In this document: positions 10,841-22,373 of the stretch, one piece after another | Layout: each line of letters opens with the position of its first letter | Numbering within the stretch: the first letter of the stretch is position 1 | From: Callaeas wilsoni | Taxonomy: Eukaryota > Chordata > Aves > Passeriformes > Callaeidae | Assembly: GCA_013398955.1 (NCBI GenBank) | Contig: VWPU01005284.1 | Span: forward strand, 165,857 to 229,856 | Direction: 5' to 3' | DNA: 64,000 nt | Program-made: the position numbers and the translations under genes | The notes under the pieces: generated by a model | Told to the model about the DNA's origin: nothing | The model's input: the letters and a program-made list of their open reading frames with translations, nothing else | Databases searched by the model: none

Positions 10841-11814
10841 TTTAATTTTAGCATATTTCTTTTTTTTTTTTTCTTTTTAAATATCTCTGACACTTTCATG
10901 AGACGGGTACATAAAGAGGCACTGGCTGCTGTAGCAAGAAGAACTCTGACTGCTGGCATCCATCATTCTCATCGAAATAGTCATTTAATCTATCATTAAG
11001 AAAAATCAACACCATTTCTACCAATGATTGTCATTTTTTTCCTTTATTTTCTGTAGGGAGAGAGACACATCCTTATTACGGTTTCAAATGCAAGGCATTG
11101 TTTCAAAACCCTCTGTAGAGCTGCAGGCCCAGAATCATTCCCCCTCAAATCAGGGCCTCACTGCTGTACAAGCACACGTGCACATGCTTCTGCCTGACAC
11201 TCTGGGGCTTGTAGCTGGCACTTCTGTAACTAATGGGATGAACTTCTGCTGTTTGAACTAGAAAAGGAAGGGCTTTTGATCAGCTCCTTTAGGGCCGTAT
11301 ATTGATACATGCAGGCAAAACCAGGCCAGACCAGGTGGCGTGTGTCCCACCAGACCAGGTGGTGTGTGTTCCACCACCTAGGAACCTGCCCAAAACTTCA
11401 CAGGACCAGACCAGTCCTAAATGATGTGCAAGCTCCCACCTTGCTGATGCCCATCTTGCAGAACTGCACTATGGTGGTAAATCCCTACAACTTGAAGGAG
11501 GGAATACGATTACCTACATAGGGTTGTGACAGGCATCTCTGAGGACAAGGCTCAAAAGATGCCACTGAGCACAGCCTGAATGACCAAAAAGAAATGTTCA
11601 TGAGGAAGCACAAAGTGAGGTGCACCTGAAGGCCTGGAAGCCTCCTCAGCTGGCAGTGCCCAGCCTCATGGATCAGCTGGGCAGAAGAGGCTGCACAGCT
11701 CCGTTGTAAAGGGCAGCACAGCATGTGTGCTCCCAGGGAAGGCTTGTGAAGCAATCAGTTATGGATTTCTCTTAAGAAACAAAGAAAAGAAAAAAAGAAA
11801 GTGTTTATTTTAGT
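10841..11814. other. Unassigned single-copy DNA with T tract
   Basis: Starts with a T run (10858-10873). It contains the 24-bp tandem duplication at 11326-11373. No gene recognised. Confidence 0.45.
11326..11373 (+). repeat. Two-copy 24-bp tandem repeat
   Basis: The unit ccagaccaggtggcgtgtgt plus 4 bases occurs at 11326-11349 and again at 11350-11373 with two C/T differences, one of them at a CpG. A third partial ccagacca lies nearby at about 11405. It is a minisatellite seed. Confidence 0.9.
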
Positions 11815-11935
11815 TGCATGCTAATTGCAGTGTTAATTTAAACAATTAATGTTAGCTTTTGGCAAGAAACTCTAGCGGCTCTGTATTTATGCATCTTTAT
11901 TGCAACAGCTCTCCAAAATAAATCATATTCTCTTC
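11815..11935. other. AT-rich block resembling a conserved non-coding element
   Basis: Clustered homeodomain-type cores (gctaattgcag, gttaatttaaac, caattaatgttag) and an octamer-like tatgcatc. No repeat homology. The call rests on motif texture only. Confidence 0.25.
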
Positions 11936-13148
11936 TATTTAGGCTCTCCTGTTGTACTCAGCTCCTTGGCAGCCAAGTCTCACACCTCTACTGCACCACT
12001 CCAGGCATGTCACTTAGGCGGAGGTCTAGGGTGTAGGAGTGTCACTCTTAGCACGGCTTTTTCTGAGAAGTATTAAAACTGACTCTGGCCCTTTACCCCT
12101 TTCCCAAAGACAGGTCTTTTTGGTAAGATAGGCTTGCCAAATGGCAAACCTGATGGCTCCCAATTTATGAAAGATTTGTAGATCACTGCATTTTTTTGTC
12201 CGTTTTGTATTTTCAGAAATATGGCCACTGGGGACATTGTGTTCTTTCACGGCAGTCTCCTGCTAGCTCTCTTTCAAAAGCTAGTGAGGGATTGTGATGA
12301 GAGGTGAGTTAAGCACAGATACTCTTTGAATAAACAGCTTGTGAAGAAGACTTGAAGAGTTATGAGGGGGAGGAGGGTTCACAAACCAAACCTGTAATGA
12401 AGAGACTTCCCAATCAAAATGTGATCAAAGAGGCTGCTGCCTTCTCTCAGCCTACTCCTTTCCATCTGAAACAGCTGATGAATGGTTATGTTGTGTTTGC
12501 AATTACAGTTCTCTGAAAGTGATAAATTATTGCGATTATTCCTAAATACAGGACTTTTACATGTATAATTAATACATAGAAGAGAATATCTGATAAGTGG
12601 TAGGCCACGTTCCAGTTCCATTTACACCATAATAGATCTGGAGTAGCTCCAGCTGTCCCTGTTCATGGAAAGCGGCTGTTAAATTGGGCTTGCACACTTG
12701 GAATACCTTGCAGAAGTCTACTATGTCAGAGCAACAGAGAGCGCAGTACATCTCATGCATTTTAGCCCCCACATCTAAAAATCTCAATTCTAAGATCTCT
12801 CTGCCATGAGGATTGTCTGAGAACCTTCTGAAGCTGTAAGAGAGGACTTACCTCTCACTGGTATGTCCAGCAGCAAGTCCTAACCTACCAGCTTTAGGCT
12901 CAGAGTGAAGCCTAGCCCTGAACTCACTTTATTGCAATAAGACATGGGTATGGAGCATGTATCAAATCACCAGCTGCTTGTGCCAAAGGACAAGATGTAC
13001 AGCCTCTGCCACGAGAACCTGCTTCTCTCCTGCTGTCTGTCGGCTCTGAGGAAAAGCCAGTGCTACATTTCTTCCAGTTGAGTGCTTTCCTAGAGCACAA
13101 ATGCTGTGCTCAGAGCTCAAAGTCTGTGATGTAAGGCTGGCACTCACA
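11936..13148. other. Unassigned single-copy DNA
   Basis: Ordinary AT-moderate sequence. No gene, RNA or recognisable repeat was found on either strand. Confidence 0.45.
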
Positions 13149-13205
13149 GCAAAAAAAAAAAAAAACAAAACCAAAAAAAACCCAACAAAAAACAAACCAA
13201 CAACC
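13149..13205 (+). repeat. A-rich tract with C interruptions
   Basis: Runs of A broken by C and CC (aaaacaaaaccaaaaaaaaccc). It mirrors the T/G tract at 1061-1108 in composition on the opposite strand. Possibly a degraded A-tail, but no element body was recognised upstream. Confidence 0.8.
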
Positions 13206-13259
13206 CATCTCTAGACACAGAGTCAGCGTAAGAATAGGAAAAAGAAATTGTACAGTAAT

Positions 13260-13450
13260 AGAGTCTCCTGACACGGTTACCCATTAATGCCAGCTTTAAA
13301 GGTTAATGCAATTTAACTCGCTCTCGGCTATTACTCTGAAATAACATGCCAAAGCCTTCTCTATAAGCAGATAACAGATAAGGATGCTTTATGATAAACA
13401 CCCACAATAAAGCTGCAGAACTTCAGAGTGTTATGCTTGCAAGAGTGGCA
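13260..13450. other. Block resembling a conserved non-coding element
   Basis: Contains ccattaatgcc, ggttaatgcaatttaac, several GATA cores (gcagataacagataagg, tttatgataaac) and an aataaagc motif, without repeat similarity. The density of TAAT and GATA sites suggests an enhancer. Unverified. Confidence 0.28.
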
Positions 13451-14675
13451 GATTTGCCTTTATTTGTGCATGTGTGTGTGTGGAGGGAAGCGGAGAGGAG
13501 AGAAGAGAGCTGGAAGAAGAATTCTTGGCTCTTTGACTATCAGATAGCTTGATAAATCTGTCTTGTGTGTGTTCCTTCTTGCCAATACAATGGAAATGAA
13601 TTGACATATCTCATGTCTGCTGCAAGTTAAGCTTCCTTCTGCACTGGCAGAAACAAAGGTGCTGCTCTACAACCCACTCATGAGAATATTTGTTGGGTTT
13701 TATTTATATATTTGTCTTTTTACAAGGCAAAACCCATCAACTTTATACTGGAAAAATGTAGAGCTTTATCTATTCCGCCACCTTCTGTTTTAAAGTTCTG
13801 CGAAATGCTTCAGTGTTGAAGTTCTTCTTTAAAATAATAACTAAAAGAAAAAGCATAATCACATTTCACTATAGAAAGCAGTGAGGTAACTTAGTGCAGG
13901 ACTTACTTCATCTCCTTGTGGAATACACAGAAAATACATAAGCATACACTTATGTATTTTAGCCTGGGGATTATACTTACAGTGCATTAATATTCTTAAA
14001 GCACTCCAAGATCTTCCATTATATTCTTTAGCGGGTTAAAGGACAATATTTGCATGTCTATGGGACAGTGAAATATTTTTATTAAAAAATATTAGCCTTA
14101 AAATTTTAGGGCTGAAAAAAGACACCGTGGGTTTTGTATGTCAAATACATACATATCCAACACACACACATACACACCCAAGCATGCAGGGAGTGCTAAT
14201 TCTTAAATTACTGGGCAAAAAGCACCGCACCCTGGAGAGACCGTCCAGGAGTTCTGCTGCAGAGAGCCTGCCCAGGACTCACGAGACAGATCCAACCACC
14301 CTGCCTTCCTTGCACTCAGGTCCCCCCCTCGCCAGTGTGAGGCTGTCAGTCCTGCTTTTGCCAAAACGCTGACATTAGCAAGCAGTGTCACAGACTTGGC
14401 ATGAAGCTGAGAGGTGGTGCAAAGCTAGCGCGCTGTGATTTTGTACAGATGTGCCTTGCCTCAGCTTTCTGACTTTCCATTATTCCTTTGAATTACCTTT
14501 TCTACAAAGCTGATTATGTCTTTATGTTTGCAGGGCAGTTGGGTTCTTTTTTTTCTCCATCCAGAATCGTCTGTTGTTCCTCAGGATGCTTTCATTTCTT
14601 CTTTTCAGCATCTCCCTTTTCTGCTTCACATTTTCTTTGCCTTTTTGCTGGAATATGACATTGCCCTGAAAAGGA
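13451..14675. other. Unassigned single-copy DNA with short hairpin and CA-rich run
   Basis: Holds a short TG run at 13470-13482, the perfect inverted repeat at 13931-13960 and a CA-rich run at about 14158-14180. No gene recognised. Confidence 0.45.
13931..13960. repeat. Perfect 12-bp inverted repeat, 6-nt loop
   Basis: AAAATACATAAG at 13931-13942 is exactly complementary to CTTATGTATTTT at 13949-13960, with CATACA between. It could form a hairpin or be a palindromic protein site. AT-rich arms make chance more likely than for a mixed sequence. Confidence 0.9.
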
Positions 14676-14880
14676 TTAATGTGATTCTGGGATATATCAG
14701 GCAAGGATATTTTCAGAAAGGGAAGTATTTTAGTAGTACACTGATATGAGGGACTGAGGAAGCCTCACTTAAAATATTGCGGCCAATTTGGGTCACTTCT
14801 GGTCAAAAAAGGGAAAGTGATGTATGGAAAAGGGTTGTGAGGATGGTGAGGGGAAGTGACAGACCTTTAGAAAGTGTGTG
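14676..14880 (+). mobile_element. Ancient CR1/L3-like LINE relic
   Basis: The segment reads ttaatgtgattctgggatat, then after a gap 'agcctcacttaaaatattgcggccaatttgg', which follows the order of the CR1-type ORF2 block encoding the late RT region (VILGYI... then RPHLEYCVQFW in intact elements). The copy is very diverged with indels and no open frame. Assignment to CR1 rather than L3 is uncertain. Confidence 0.55.
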
Positions 14881-17800
14881 TGGGAGGCTCCGTTAGACTT
14901 GCAAAAGAAAGATGAGAAAGAGTGCAGTTTTTCTTCACAAATGCACTCTTTGTAAATACCAGGATGGAGAATTGTTTCAGCTGAAGTAAAGCAGTGCTAA
15001 AAGATCAGATGAGTATAAATTAGCTGGGAAATCAGGAGAAGATTTCTAAACTTCAAAGGAATGAAGTTCTGGTCTTCCATACAGGATAACAAGGGCAAGG
15101 AACTTAAATAATTAAATAGTAGAGCTTGCTGAGTTCATAGAAGGAATTACACTGCATTTATATTTTAATTAATTAATTTCATGCTTCAGAGCTCCCACTG
15201 ACCACTATTGGGTTAAAGAAGGAAGTCCCTTCATTTCCCAGTTCTTTATTCTCTCAGATGTGTGTGTAACGATGGGAGGAATGAGGAGTGGGGAGAGGGC
15301 AAATTGATCTTCCTCTGAAGCATTAAATTACCCAAACAAGAAATTATCCAAGGCTAAAGACAGAATAGTAGGTGGGTTATGCTGGTTCTCCTAGTGGTAC
15401 TGCCTGACTGATGTGTCTTGAATTAAAAGCATTGATTGTGTATGTGGCGTTGGGAAAGATTTTCTTCTGGACTGAAGAGCAAGGAATGCTTAGAATGACT
15501 GCCTCCCTGGTCTTCCTCTATAGCCACGCTGAGCATGATCCACTCTCAAGAAATATCAGAACATTTCAACCTGCGTGCAGCTGCAACAGTCTGAGTCCTT
15601 CGCAAAGCCCTTCATCCTTCTCATGGTCCTGGCTGGACATGTTATAATCACTGCAGCATTTTCTCTTTTGCATCAAGTGTTGTGAGGTTTCAGCGTTTTC
15701 TGACTTAGAAGGGGAATGGGGATTGAAGCAGAAGTTATGGATGTTTTTCAATTAAAGTCTCTTCCATTGTTGTCTGTAGTATTTGGAGGCTGGAATTGAT
15801 AACCTATAGAGTTGCCTTCTGTTCAATGTCTGCACACTGAATGTTTTCTCTCCCCCTTATTTTTGCAACTACCTTTGAATTATTTCAGTTATTTCCATGT
15901 TCTTTTCCACTTGCTCCCCTTTCTTTTTCCTTCTTTGCTGACCTTCCACTTTTGATTTCTTCACCCATTCCCTGCTGGTTAATCTTGTCTTGTTCTACTG
16001 TTCCTACTTCACTCCTTCTGCCTGTCAGCCCCTTTTTCTAGAGTGTCTCTGTTGCAGCTAAAACAGCTCTTGGCACTCGGTAGAAAGAAAAAAGGCATAA
16101 ATTTAATTTCTCTTTCTTTCTCATCCCTATGGAATAAGGTTTTTAATGCACACTGGGTGGGGGCATGGCACAGCACTGCCACATCATTCCTTTGACCTTC
16201 ACATCTGTCTGGGCAGTTCTGAAGTGGAGAAGCAAGAGTCTTTGTGCCTGTGTCCTGGCTAATGACAGGTATCAGACAGAGAAGACTCTGGATCCTCTGC
16301 TTGACACTCTTACGCCAAGAAGTTCTGATGGCTAGCAGCAGGCTGGTATCATATTTATTCCTCTCACATGCCTGCCAAGGTGGTGAAGCTGTGGGCTTAG
16401 ATATACCAAGCTTCTGATGATGCCCGTGGACTCTGCTTTTCCATGATAGCCTTTTATTCCGGGGAATAAATCCTTCTTCTGTAGTGCTTTCTCTGGAAAG
16501 CAGCAGTGAAGACATATCCAAAGGACCTGCTGGCTATCTTGGCTAAAGACCTTATCAGTAGAAGCAGTTCTGAATTATTCCACAGAAATCTTTCTATTAC
16601 ATTCCATGGGAAGTTTTGAATTATTAGACACCAGGTATTTTTCATGTGAGGAACAGGTTTCAGTGAAACTTCTGTTTAGAAAATTTTCTCAGAAAAGGAA
16701 AGAACTTTGCTGCAGAGTGTGTATTAATCAACTGCTCATTTTATGAGAGAGAGACAACTTCAGGTCCCCATTCTTCACGATTCAGACCAAGGACTCAAAT
16801 GCTATGTGAACTGCATCTCACAGAATTTCCTCAGTTACAGTATTATCTGTTAAGAGTGAAGTTCTTATTCAGATTGACAAAATGTATCATATATAGGAAG
16901 AAATTAAAAATGTTGTACCACATAGACATCTTCTTCACCTATAGATCTGTATATGTCGTGCCAAAAACGGTGCTGAGGAAAGAATGAGTGAGACACATAC
17001 TTTTTGGACAAGAGGGAAAGTTAAAATAAGAGGAAAAAAGCACTTTAGCGCATACAATGCCAAGGCTTAGTAGTATAACATCCAGTAAAAGGACTTGAAA
17101 ATACAAAATTAGGTTTTGATGGGAAACCCAGCTGTTAGAGATGGTGAGGGAAGATGAGTAAAAGATGCTGCAACAAAGCAGAGCTTTCATTCCTTGATGG
17201 AAAATACTTCCTTTCATCAGCAAAATCTGAATGAAACAAGCAGTTAAAATACAGACTTCAGCATACCTGAAGTACATAGGGTCCTATATCTAGTCTCACC
17301 AATCCATCCCTTCCTTTTTTGCAAGTGATAATTTCAGCCTTGTGAAAGACTGGCTGCTTCAGGAAAGCTGTTTCTGGAGATTTTACCTGATTTAAGCAAC
17401 CAGAGGAGAAACGCCCTGTGAGATTCCACATTGCGTGCAGTAGAAGCCTTGGAGCTACTCAGCTAAAACTCTTCAATTCAGCAGCCAGAGAACTGGAGAA
17501 GAACCTCATACCATCCTGCAGGGTGATGGTTCATTAGGAGATTTTTGAGCTGGCCCAGCTTCACATGTGCAAATAAGCAAGGAGTGAGTCAATGCATGAT
17601 TTCTCAGTGCTCCTGCTCAGCGGGTTCCAGCTCTGGCTACGGAGTGAGAAATGCCCTCCTGTTTTTTGTATTGCTGAGAGGCAGCGTATTCTCAGTGGGA
17701 CTCCGGACCTAACAAGACAGCCCCAAGCAAAGTCTAGGGAACAGGCAGGTGCAGACAATGCACTCAGCTCTGTGGTCAACTAGGGAAGGGACAAAACCAC

Positions 17801-19114
17801 ATAATATCTGTCCCTTCTCCTAAACATTTATGCCTTCAAATGTCAGTGTGGCTGCTGAGCCTTCAGCTTGCACATCCCTCAGGCTATAGCAACCACCCCT
17901 CCTGAGACTTTTTAAAGAATTGAGTGATTTCTTAGGGTTGTTCTGAAGCAGATTGATTTAACTCCTTTCTGCCTGAAAGTGAAACTTTCTTAATTGATGA
18001 AACAGCAGGAAAAATGTCAGGTCAACAGAAAATTCTGACATTCTCCATCTGCCCAATGCCAAATGAACAAAAACAATGACAAGAAAACAAATGTCAGGCA
18101 TATAACCCATTCCACCATATTTCTGTCCCTTCATCAGGTCTTTTTCCTGTGTGATGTCATGAATGAGAAGAGAAAATATTCTGGAGGAACAAGGGCACAG
18201 AGAATTGGAGGAGGGCAGGCATAACGGCAGGTGACCGTCAAGACAGAGAGACTTTCAGAGATCCTATTTTAACAATTTGTAAAGACCCTGGCTTGCTTTG
18301 CCTCTACTCTTTCTGATAATTTCATACCTGTTCTGTGATGACTGCTCTCTCTGTCCTCTAAATCCTGTTGATGACAGGACACCACATATTGCATTTCCAC
18401 TGCAAATCAGGAGCTGAAAGCCCTGGTGAGTGAACTTGGGAATTGTTCTCTCAATATAACTTTTCTTCTCTTGCATGGCCTCAGGTGAATTCAATTTTTT
18501 TTTAAGTCCTAGAAATTGCCTGCTTAGAGACTTGTAGTTTCCAACCACCAAAGTCCCGTGTGGCTCTTCTTAATTGTCCATATAAATTGCTTTCTATTTT
18601 GGACACCATGAATATCTCAACAGCATCTGCTTCTACCTTCTGGGCACCACCAACTGTGCATGATATTTCCCCCAAAGAGGCCAGGTAGAACTCTTTCCTA
18701 TTATTGAAAAAATAAAGAAATAAAGGAATTTACACGAAGGACAAACTGGTGCCCCACCTCACTAAGCAGGTGAAAATGCAATAGAGTCTGGTATTATGCC
18801 AAAAGAAGGAAGATGCCAAACAGGACTAAGTCTGTTCATAGTCACCTTCCAGACAGAGTGAGAATCATCATGCTCAACAGAATTCTTCACCAGGAGCTTT
18901 TTCAGTGCATTGCTTTAGAGCAGTGACTCTGTACGAGACATAGAAAATAAATGGAGGTGTAGTTGAAACTGTGAGGGGATTCCAAAGGATGGCTACGGGA
19001 CACTTATCTTCTTCAACTCTGTTCTAACAACTTCCACTCTGCAATCTCAAAGCACATTTGCAACTGACATTGACTAGTCCAGAGTCTGCTGCGTGGGAGA
19101 ACTGGTTATTGCTC
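14881..19114. other. Unassigned single-copy DNA
   Basis: No gene or confident repeat. The minus-strand open frame 16009-16521 (170 codons) has no recognisable domain and its length is within chance expectation for the window. A run of TAAT-like motifs lies at 15160-15180. Confidence 0.45.
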
Positions 19115-19250
19115 ACTTTATTTTACTGATGAAGAAAATGAAGCAGAGAGAGGGCGATTAAGTGATGGCTTTGGTATCTCATGCAAGTTGACGGCAAAGC
19201 CAGGAACACTACTGACATGTCTTGACTTTCAAATTAGGCACACTACCACC
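19115..19250 (-). mobile_element. MIR (CORE-SINE) relic, minus strand
   Basis: The plus-strand reading 'ttttactgatgaagaaaatg', then 'aagcagagagagggcgattaagtga', then 'ggcaaagccaggaa' follows the reverse complement of the MIR core and its tRNA-derived 5' part, in which intact copies read ttttacagatgaggaaactg...cagagaggttaagtga...ggcagagccgggat. MIR-type CORE-SINEs predate the split of mammals and birds, so such relics are expected to be rare and very diverged here. Confidence 0.6.
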
Positions 19251-22019
19251 TTTCCTAAAGCAAAGTCTGCCAGGGAGTCTTGAGTAGACAAGACTTTCAA
19301 AAGTAGTTGAAAATGTCTCAAGCAGACTTGCCACCATCAAGGTGCACCATCAAATGCACCATAGGACTAGGTCTGCACTGGTAAAGGGCTAAACTTACAG
19401 TGGACTCATGTGAACCAGAGTCTTCTGTGAGCGAAGACAGAACAATTTGGATTAGCAAACACAGAGTGAAACACATTTCTTGTTATTTTCTTTAACACAG
19501 CTTTCTGAGAAAACGTCTCTCGTACATCTCTTTCTGGAAAATGCCAGGCATCTCAGAAGGTGTCCTACTCCAACATTGCATAGCCCCCAGTCCTCCCCTT
19601 CTGTCTACCAACCTGACCTTTTGTTAGGAAATATGGCAAAAGCTTTGCCCAACTGATACGGCTGCAGGCATGAAAAGGAAGAGTGAAAAGCTGCCAGACA
19701 CAGTGCCAATCATTATTATGAGTCAACGCTGCATTTTCTGCTCGGCATATAATTGTGCTTTGGACTAGATGGGTATAAATTGAAGATTGGCCACAGCATA
19801 AATGTTCATTAGCTTGAAACTAAAACAAAGCTAAATTATCAGAGTCAGGGAGGGACTGTTTTCCTAAGCACTGTGTTGGCAGTGCCATCTGAATGCCTCT
19901 GCATTATGCTGTTTTCATGTCCCTCTTTGGAAGGAAAAGATAAAAAAAGACGTGGCATGGAGGAAAGAGGTGTTTAAAAGAGTGTGCTGATTTTCTTTTC
20001 GTTGGTCACTGTTGTCGTCTCCCTGCACTCTCCCTTGCTATCTGTTCAGCCTCTGAGTGTTTGAAATTGCAGAGGCTGAGTTTGGGAGAGGTGGACCACA
20101 AGTGCCAGAAGAGGCAAAATCAAGTGATTTGATGAGAATAACAGAGGGTAGTTGTGTTTGCTGTTTTTCTGCTGAGAGCTCTTCAAAGTCACTTTTTTTT
20201 CCAGTATAGATTGATATTGGTCAAGGAGGTCCTATTTTATTCCCTCACAGCTAGCAGTTACAGCACTGACAGCTTTTCTTTCTCTATTTCTGACCAGACA
20301 GCCTTCTTCTCACAAATACCTAACTTAACTCTCCACATGCAGCACAGATACCCCTGCTCCCTACTTTTGATGTATTTCTGGGTTTTCACATGGCACAAGG
20401 TGCAGTTCTTCAGATCCCTTTACCTTGCTATGTTTGCTGTCCATCATGCTGAGAACCTCATTCCTGTTCCTTTTACCCACTCTATCACCCTTCCATTGTC
20501 TGGCTTGGAACAATCCAGTAGCTGACAGTAGGACACATTTGGAAAAAGGATGTTTCTTTCCTCTGTCTCCTTTAGAGCTTGAAGGTCCACACCCTGGTTG
20601 CTGCGTGGTGATCCAAGGTTTTTTGGAGGTTGTGTTTTTGAAAGTACCATGTGCTACAGCTCCTGTGCTCAGCCAGGCATGTGACTAAATTTTACTTGGG
20701 ATTGGAAAGGGGCTCTACTTTCTTTTCTTTCTTTCTTTCTTTCCCTGGAGCTTTTATGAGGGGTTGGTTATGGTGAGTCATTTCAACTTCTGTGTCTGTA
20801 AGTATTATTTTATAGCATCTAGTTACTTTTGTTATAGGTATTATGACATAATAAATAAATAAAATATTATGACTTAGTGACTGCAATGCTGATTCTGTTA
20901 ACAGGATTATTCTCCCTCTGTTACCTATATTTGTTTAAAGTGGCTTCATTTAACATTTATGTAGGCTTTGGTGCAGAGAAAATGTGTTACAACAAGAGTT
21001 TGTCCTAAGGGATCCTTACAGTACTAACAGCTACACTGTCTACAGAAGCAGATATTGCTAAACACTGATGTGAAAAGATATCATCTAGGTCACTTAAAAT
21101 CATTTTTTACACACTTGTTTTGCAATAAAACTCCGTGAAAGTTAATCTCAGTTTATTCTTTTGCCTCTCAGTTGAAGGTAAAGAGGTAAAAGCATTACCT
21201 GGGCACTGGGTGGAAGATGAATGAGATCACATTGATCTGATACAGCTCCAGCAGAGTAAATTGCATTACTCCAGTCGTGGTGCATGAGCAAAGTTCACTT
21301 TCTCTGTTCAACTGACTTCTCTGCCCCACTCCATCAGTGCATTCCAGCCTGAACCTGGTCTTAGTCAGCTTCCCTTAAGGTGAGAGAAAAATTCAGTGCC
21401 AGTCTGCAGTGGTGGCAGAAAATAAAATAAAAAAACACCCAACAAAAATCAGAAAATCTTCTTTGCTATTCATCTTTATGTTTATTTCTCATTATTTGGC
21501 TTTGGGCTTCATCTCATTATTTCTTTGTACTGTGCTTTTCCCATCTGATAAGTTGGGTTGATGCTAATAATTATCTGCTACATTCTGTGTAATGCTAAGA
21601 GCCTGCAACATGTCCATGTGAAAATGGCAATTCTTATTACTACAAAATATTTATTTTCTTCTAGATGCCTCAGAAGAGTTCTCCTTCATGGAAGCATGCA
21701 TTAGTTTGCTGTTACTACTTCTCTTGGGATCAAAAATTTTTTCAAAGGTAAAAGCATGCATATTCACCCCAAGTTTGGGTGCCAACAGGCTGTTGTGCTC
21801 TAGGGATGTTAATTTGAGGTAGAGGAGGTCACTTATTCCTGGAAGTGTGAGATCACTCTCTAAGTTTACTCTGTTTTGGGATCATGCTTCATATTCCACA
21901 CCAGTAAGTAAATAATGCTTTGAGACATCAAGAAAAATACAGAACAAACACAGTCTATAGGGCAGCAAAAGAAAGAATTAGGAATACATAAAATTCAGAG
22001 TCAGAAATAGCCTAGAGAA
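19251..22019. other. Unassigned single-copy DNA with short TTTC repeat
   Basis: 19680-19830 has an unusual concentration of TAAT and ATTATTATG motifs and may be a regulatory block. A (TTTC)n run lies at about 20720-20743. No gene recognised; the plus-strand frame 20154-20525 has no known domain. Confidence 0.4.
20720..20743 (+). repeat. Short (CTTT)n microsatellite
   Basis: About five to six tetranucleotide units with slight irregularity at the 5' end. Confidence 0.85.
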
Positions 22020-22373
22020 AAAGACCAGTGAGACAATTGAGAGGAGAACTGCTTTTGTTTAACTTAAAAAAAGGCAAAACTAAGAGGTTAGCGAAAGTCT
22101 TCAAGAACATAAAAAGTTGTGGAAAAGACAGAGTGGAAGAGATTCCCATGGCCCTGATGGATAGGACAAAGAAGTAATGGGTTTAAATTGAAGTAAGACA
22201 GGTTCAGGTAACACAAGGATTGCTTCAGGAGGTTGTGCAGTCTGTGACATTAGAAGTCTTTAAGAACACATTAGATAAATAAGTTGCGGTAATGACATAG
22301 GTGTACTTGATTCTGATCCAAAGTCAGGAAGATGGACTACATAACCTGTCATGGTCCCTTCCAGCCCTCTGAA
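22020..22373 (+). mobile_element. CR1 LINE 3' fragment
   Basis: Plus-oriented end of a CR1 element. The blocks appear in the order expected: gagaggagaactgcttttgt, ctaagaggttagcgaaagtc, a 'gataggacaaagaagtaatgggtttaaattg' block at 22160-22190, 'gcttcaggaggttgtgcagtctgtgac' at 22224-22250, 'gaagtctttaagaacacattagataa', and the tail with gatggactacataacctgtc and 'atggtcccttccagccctctga'. No intact coding remains. Confidence 0.85.

Noticed and set aside
16009..16521. 170-codon minus-strand frame
   Set aside because: No domain, no splice context and ordinary composition; within chance expectation.
19758..19780. tttggactagatggg as a CR1 3' end
   Set aside because: Isolated match without the preceding or following CR1 blocks.
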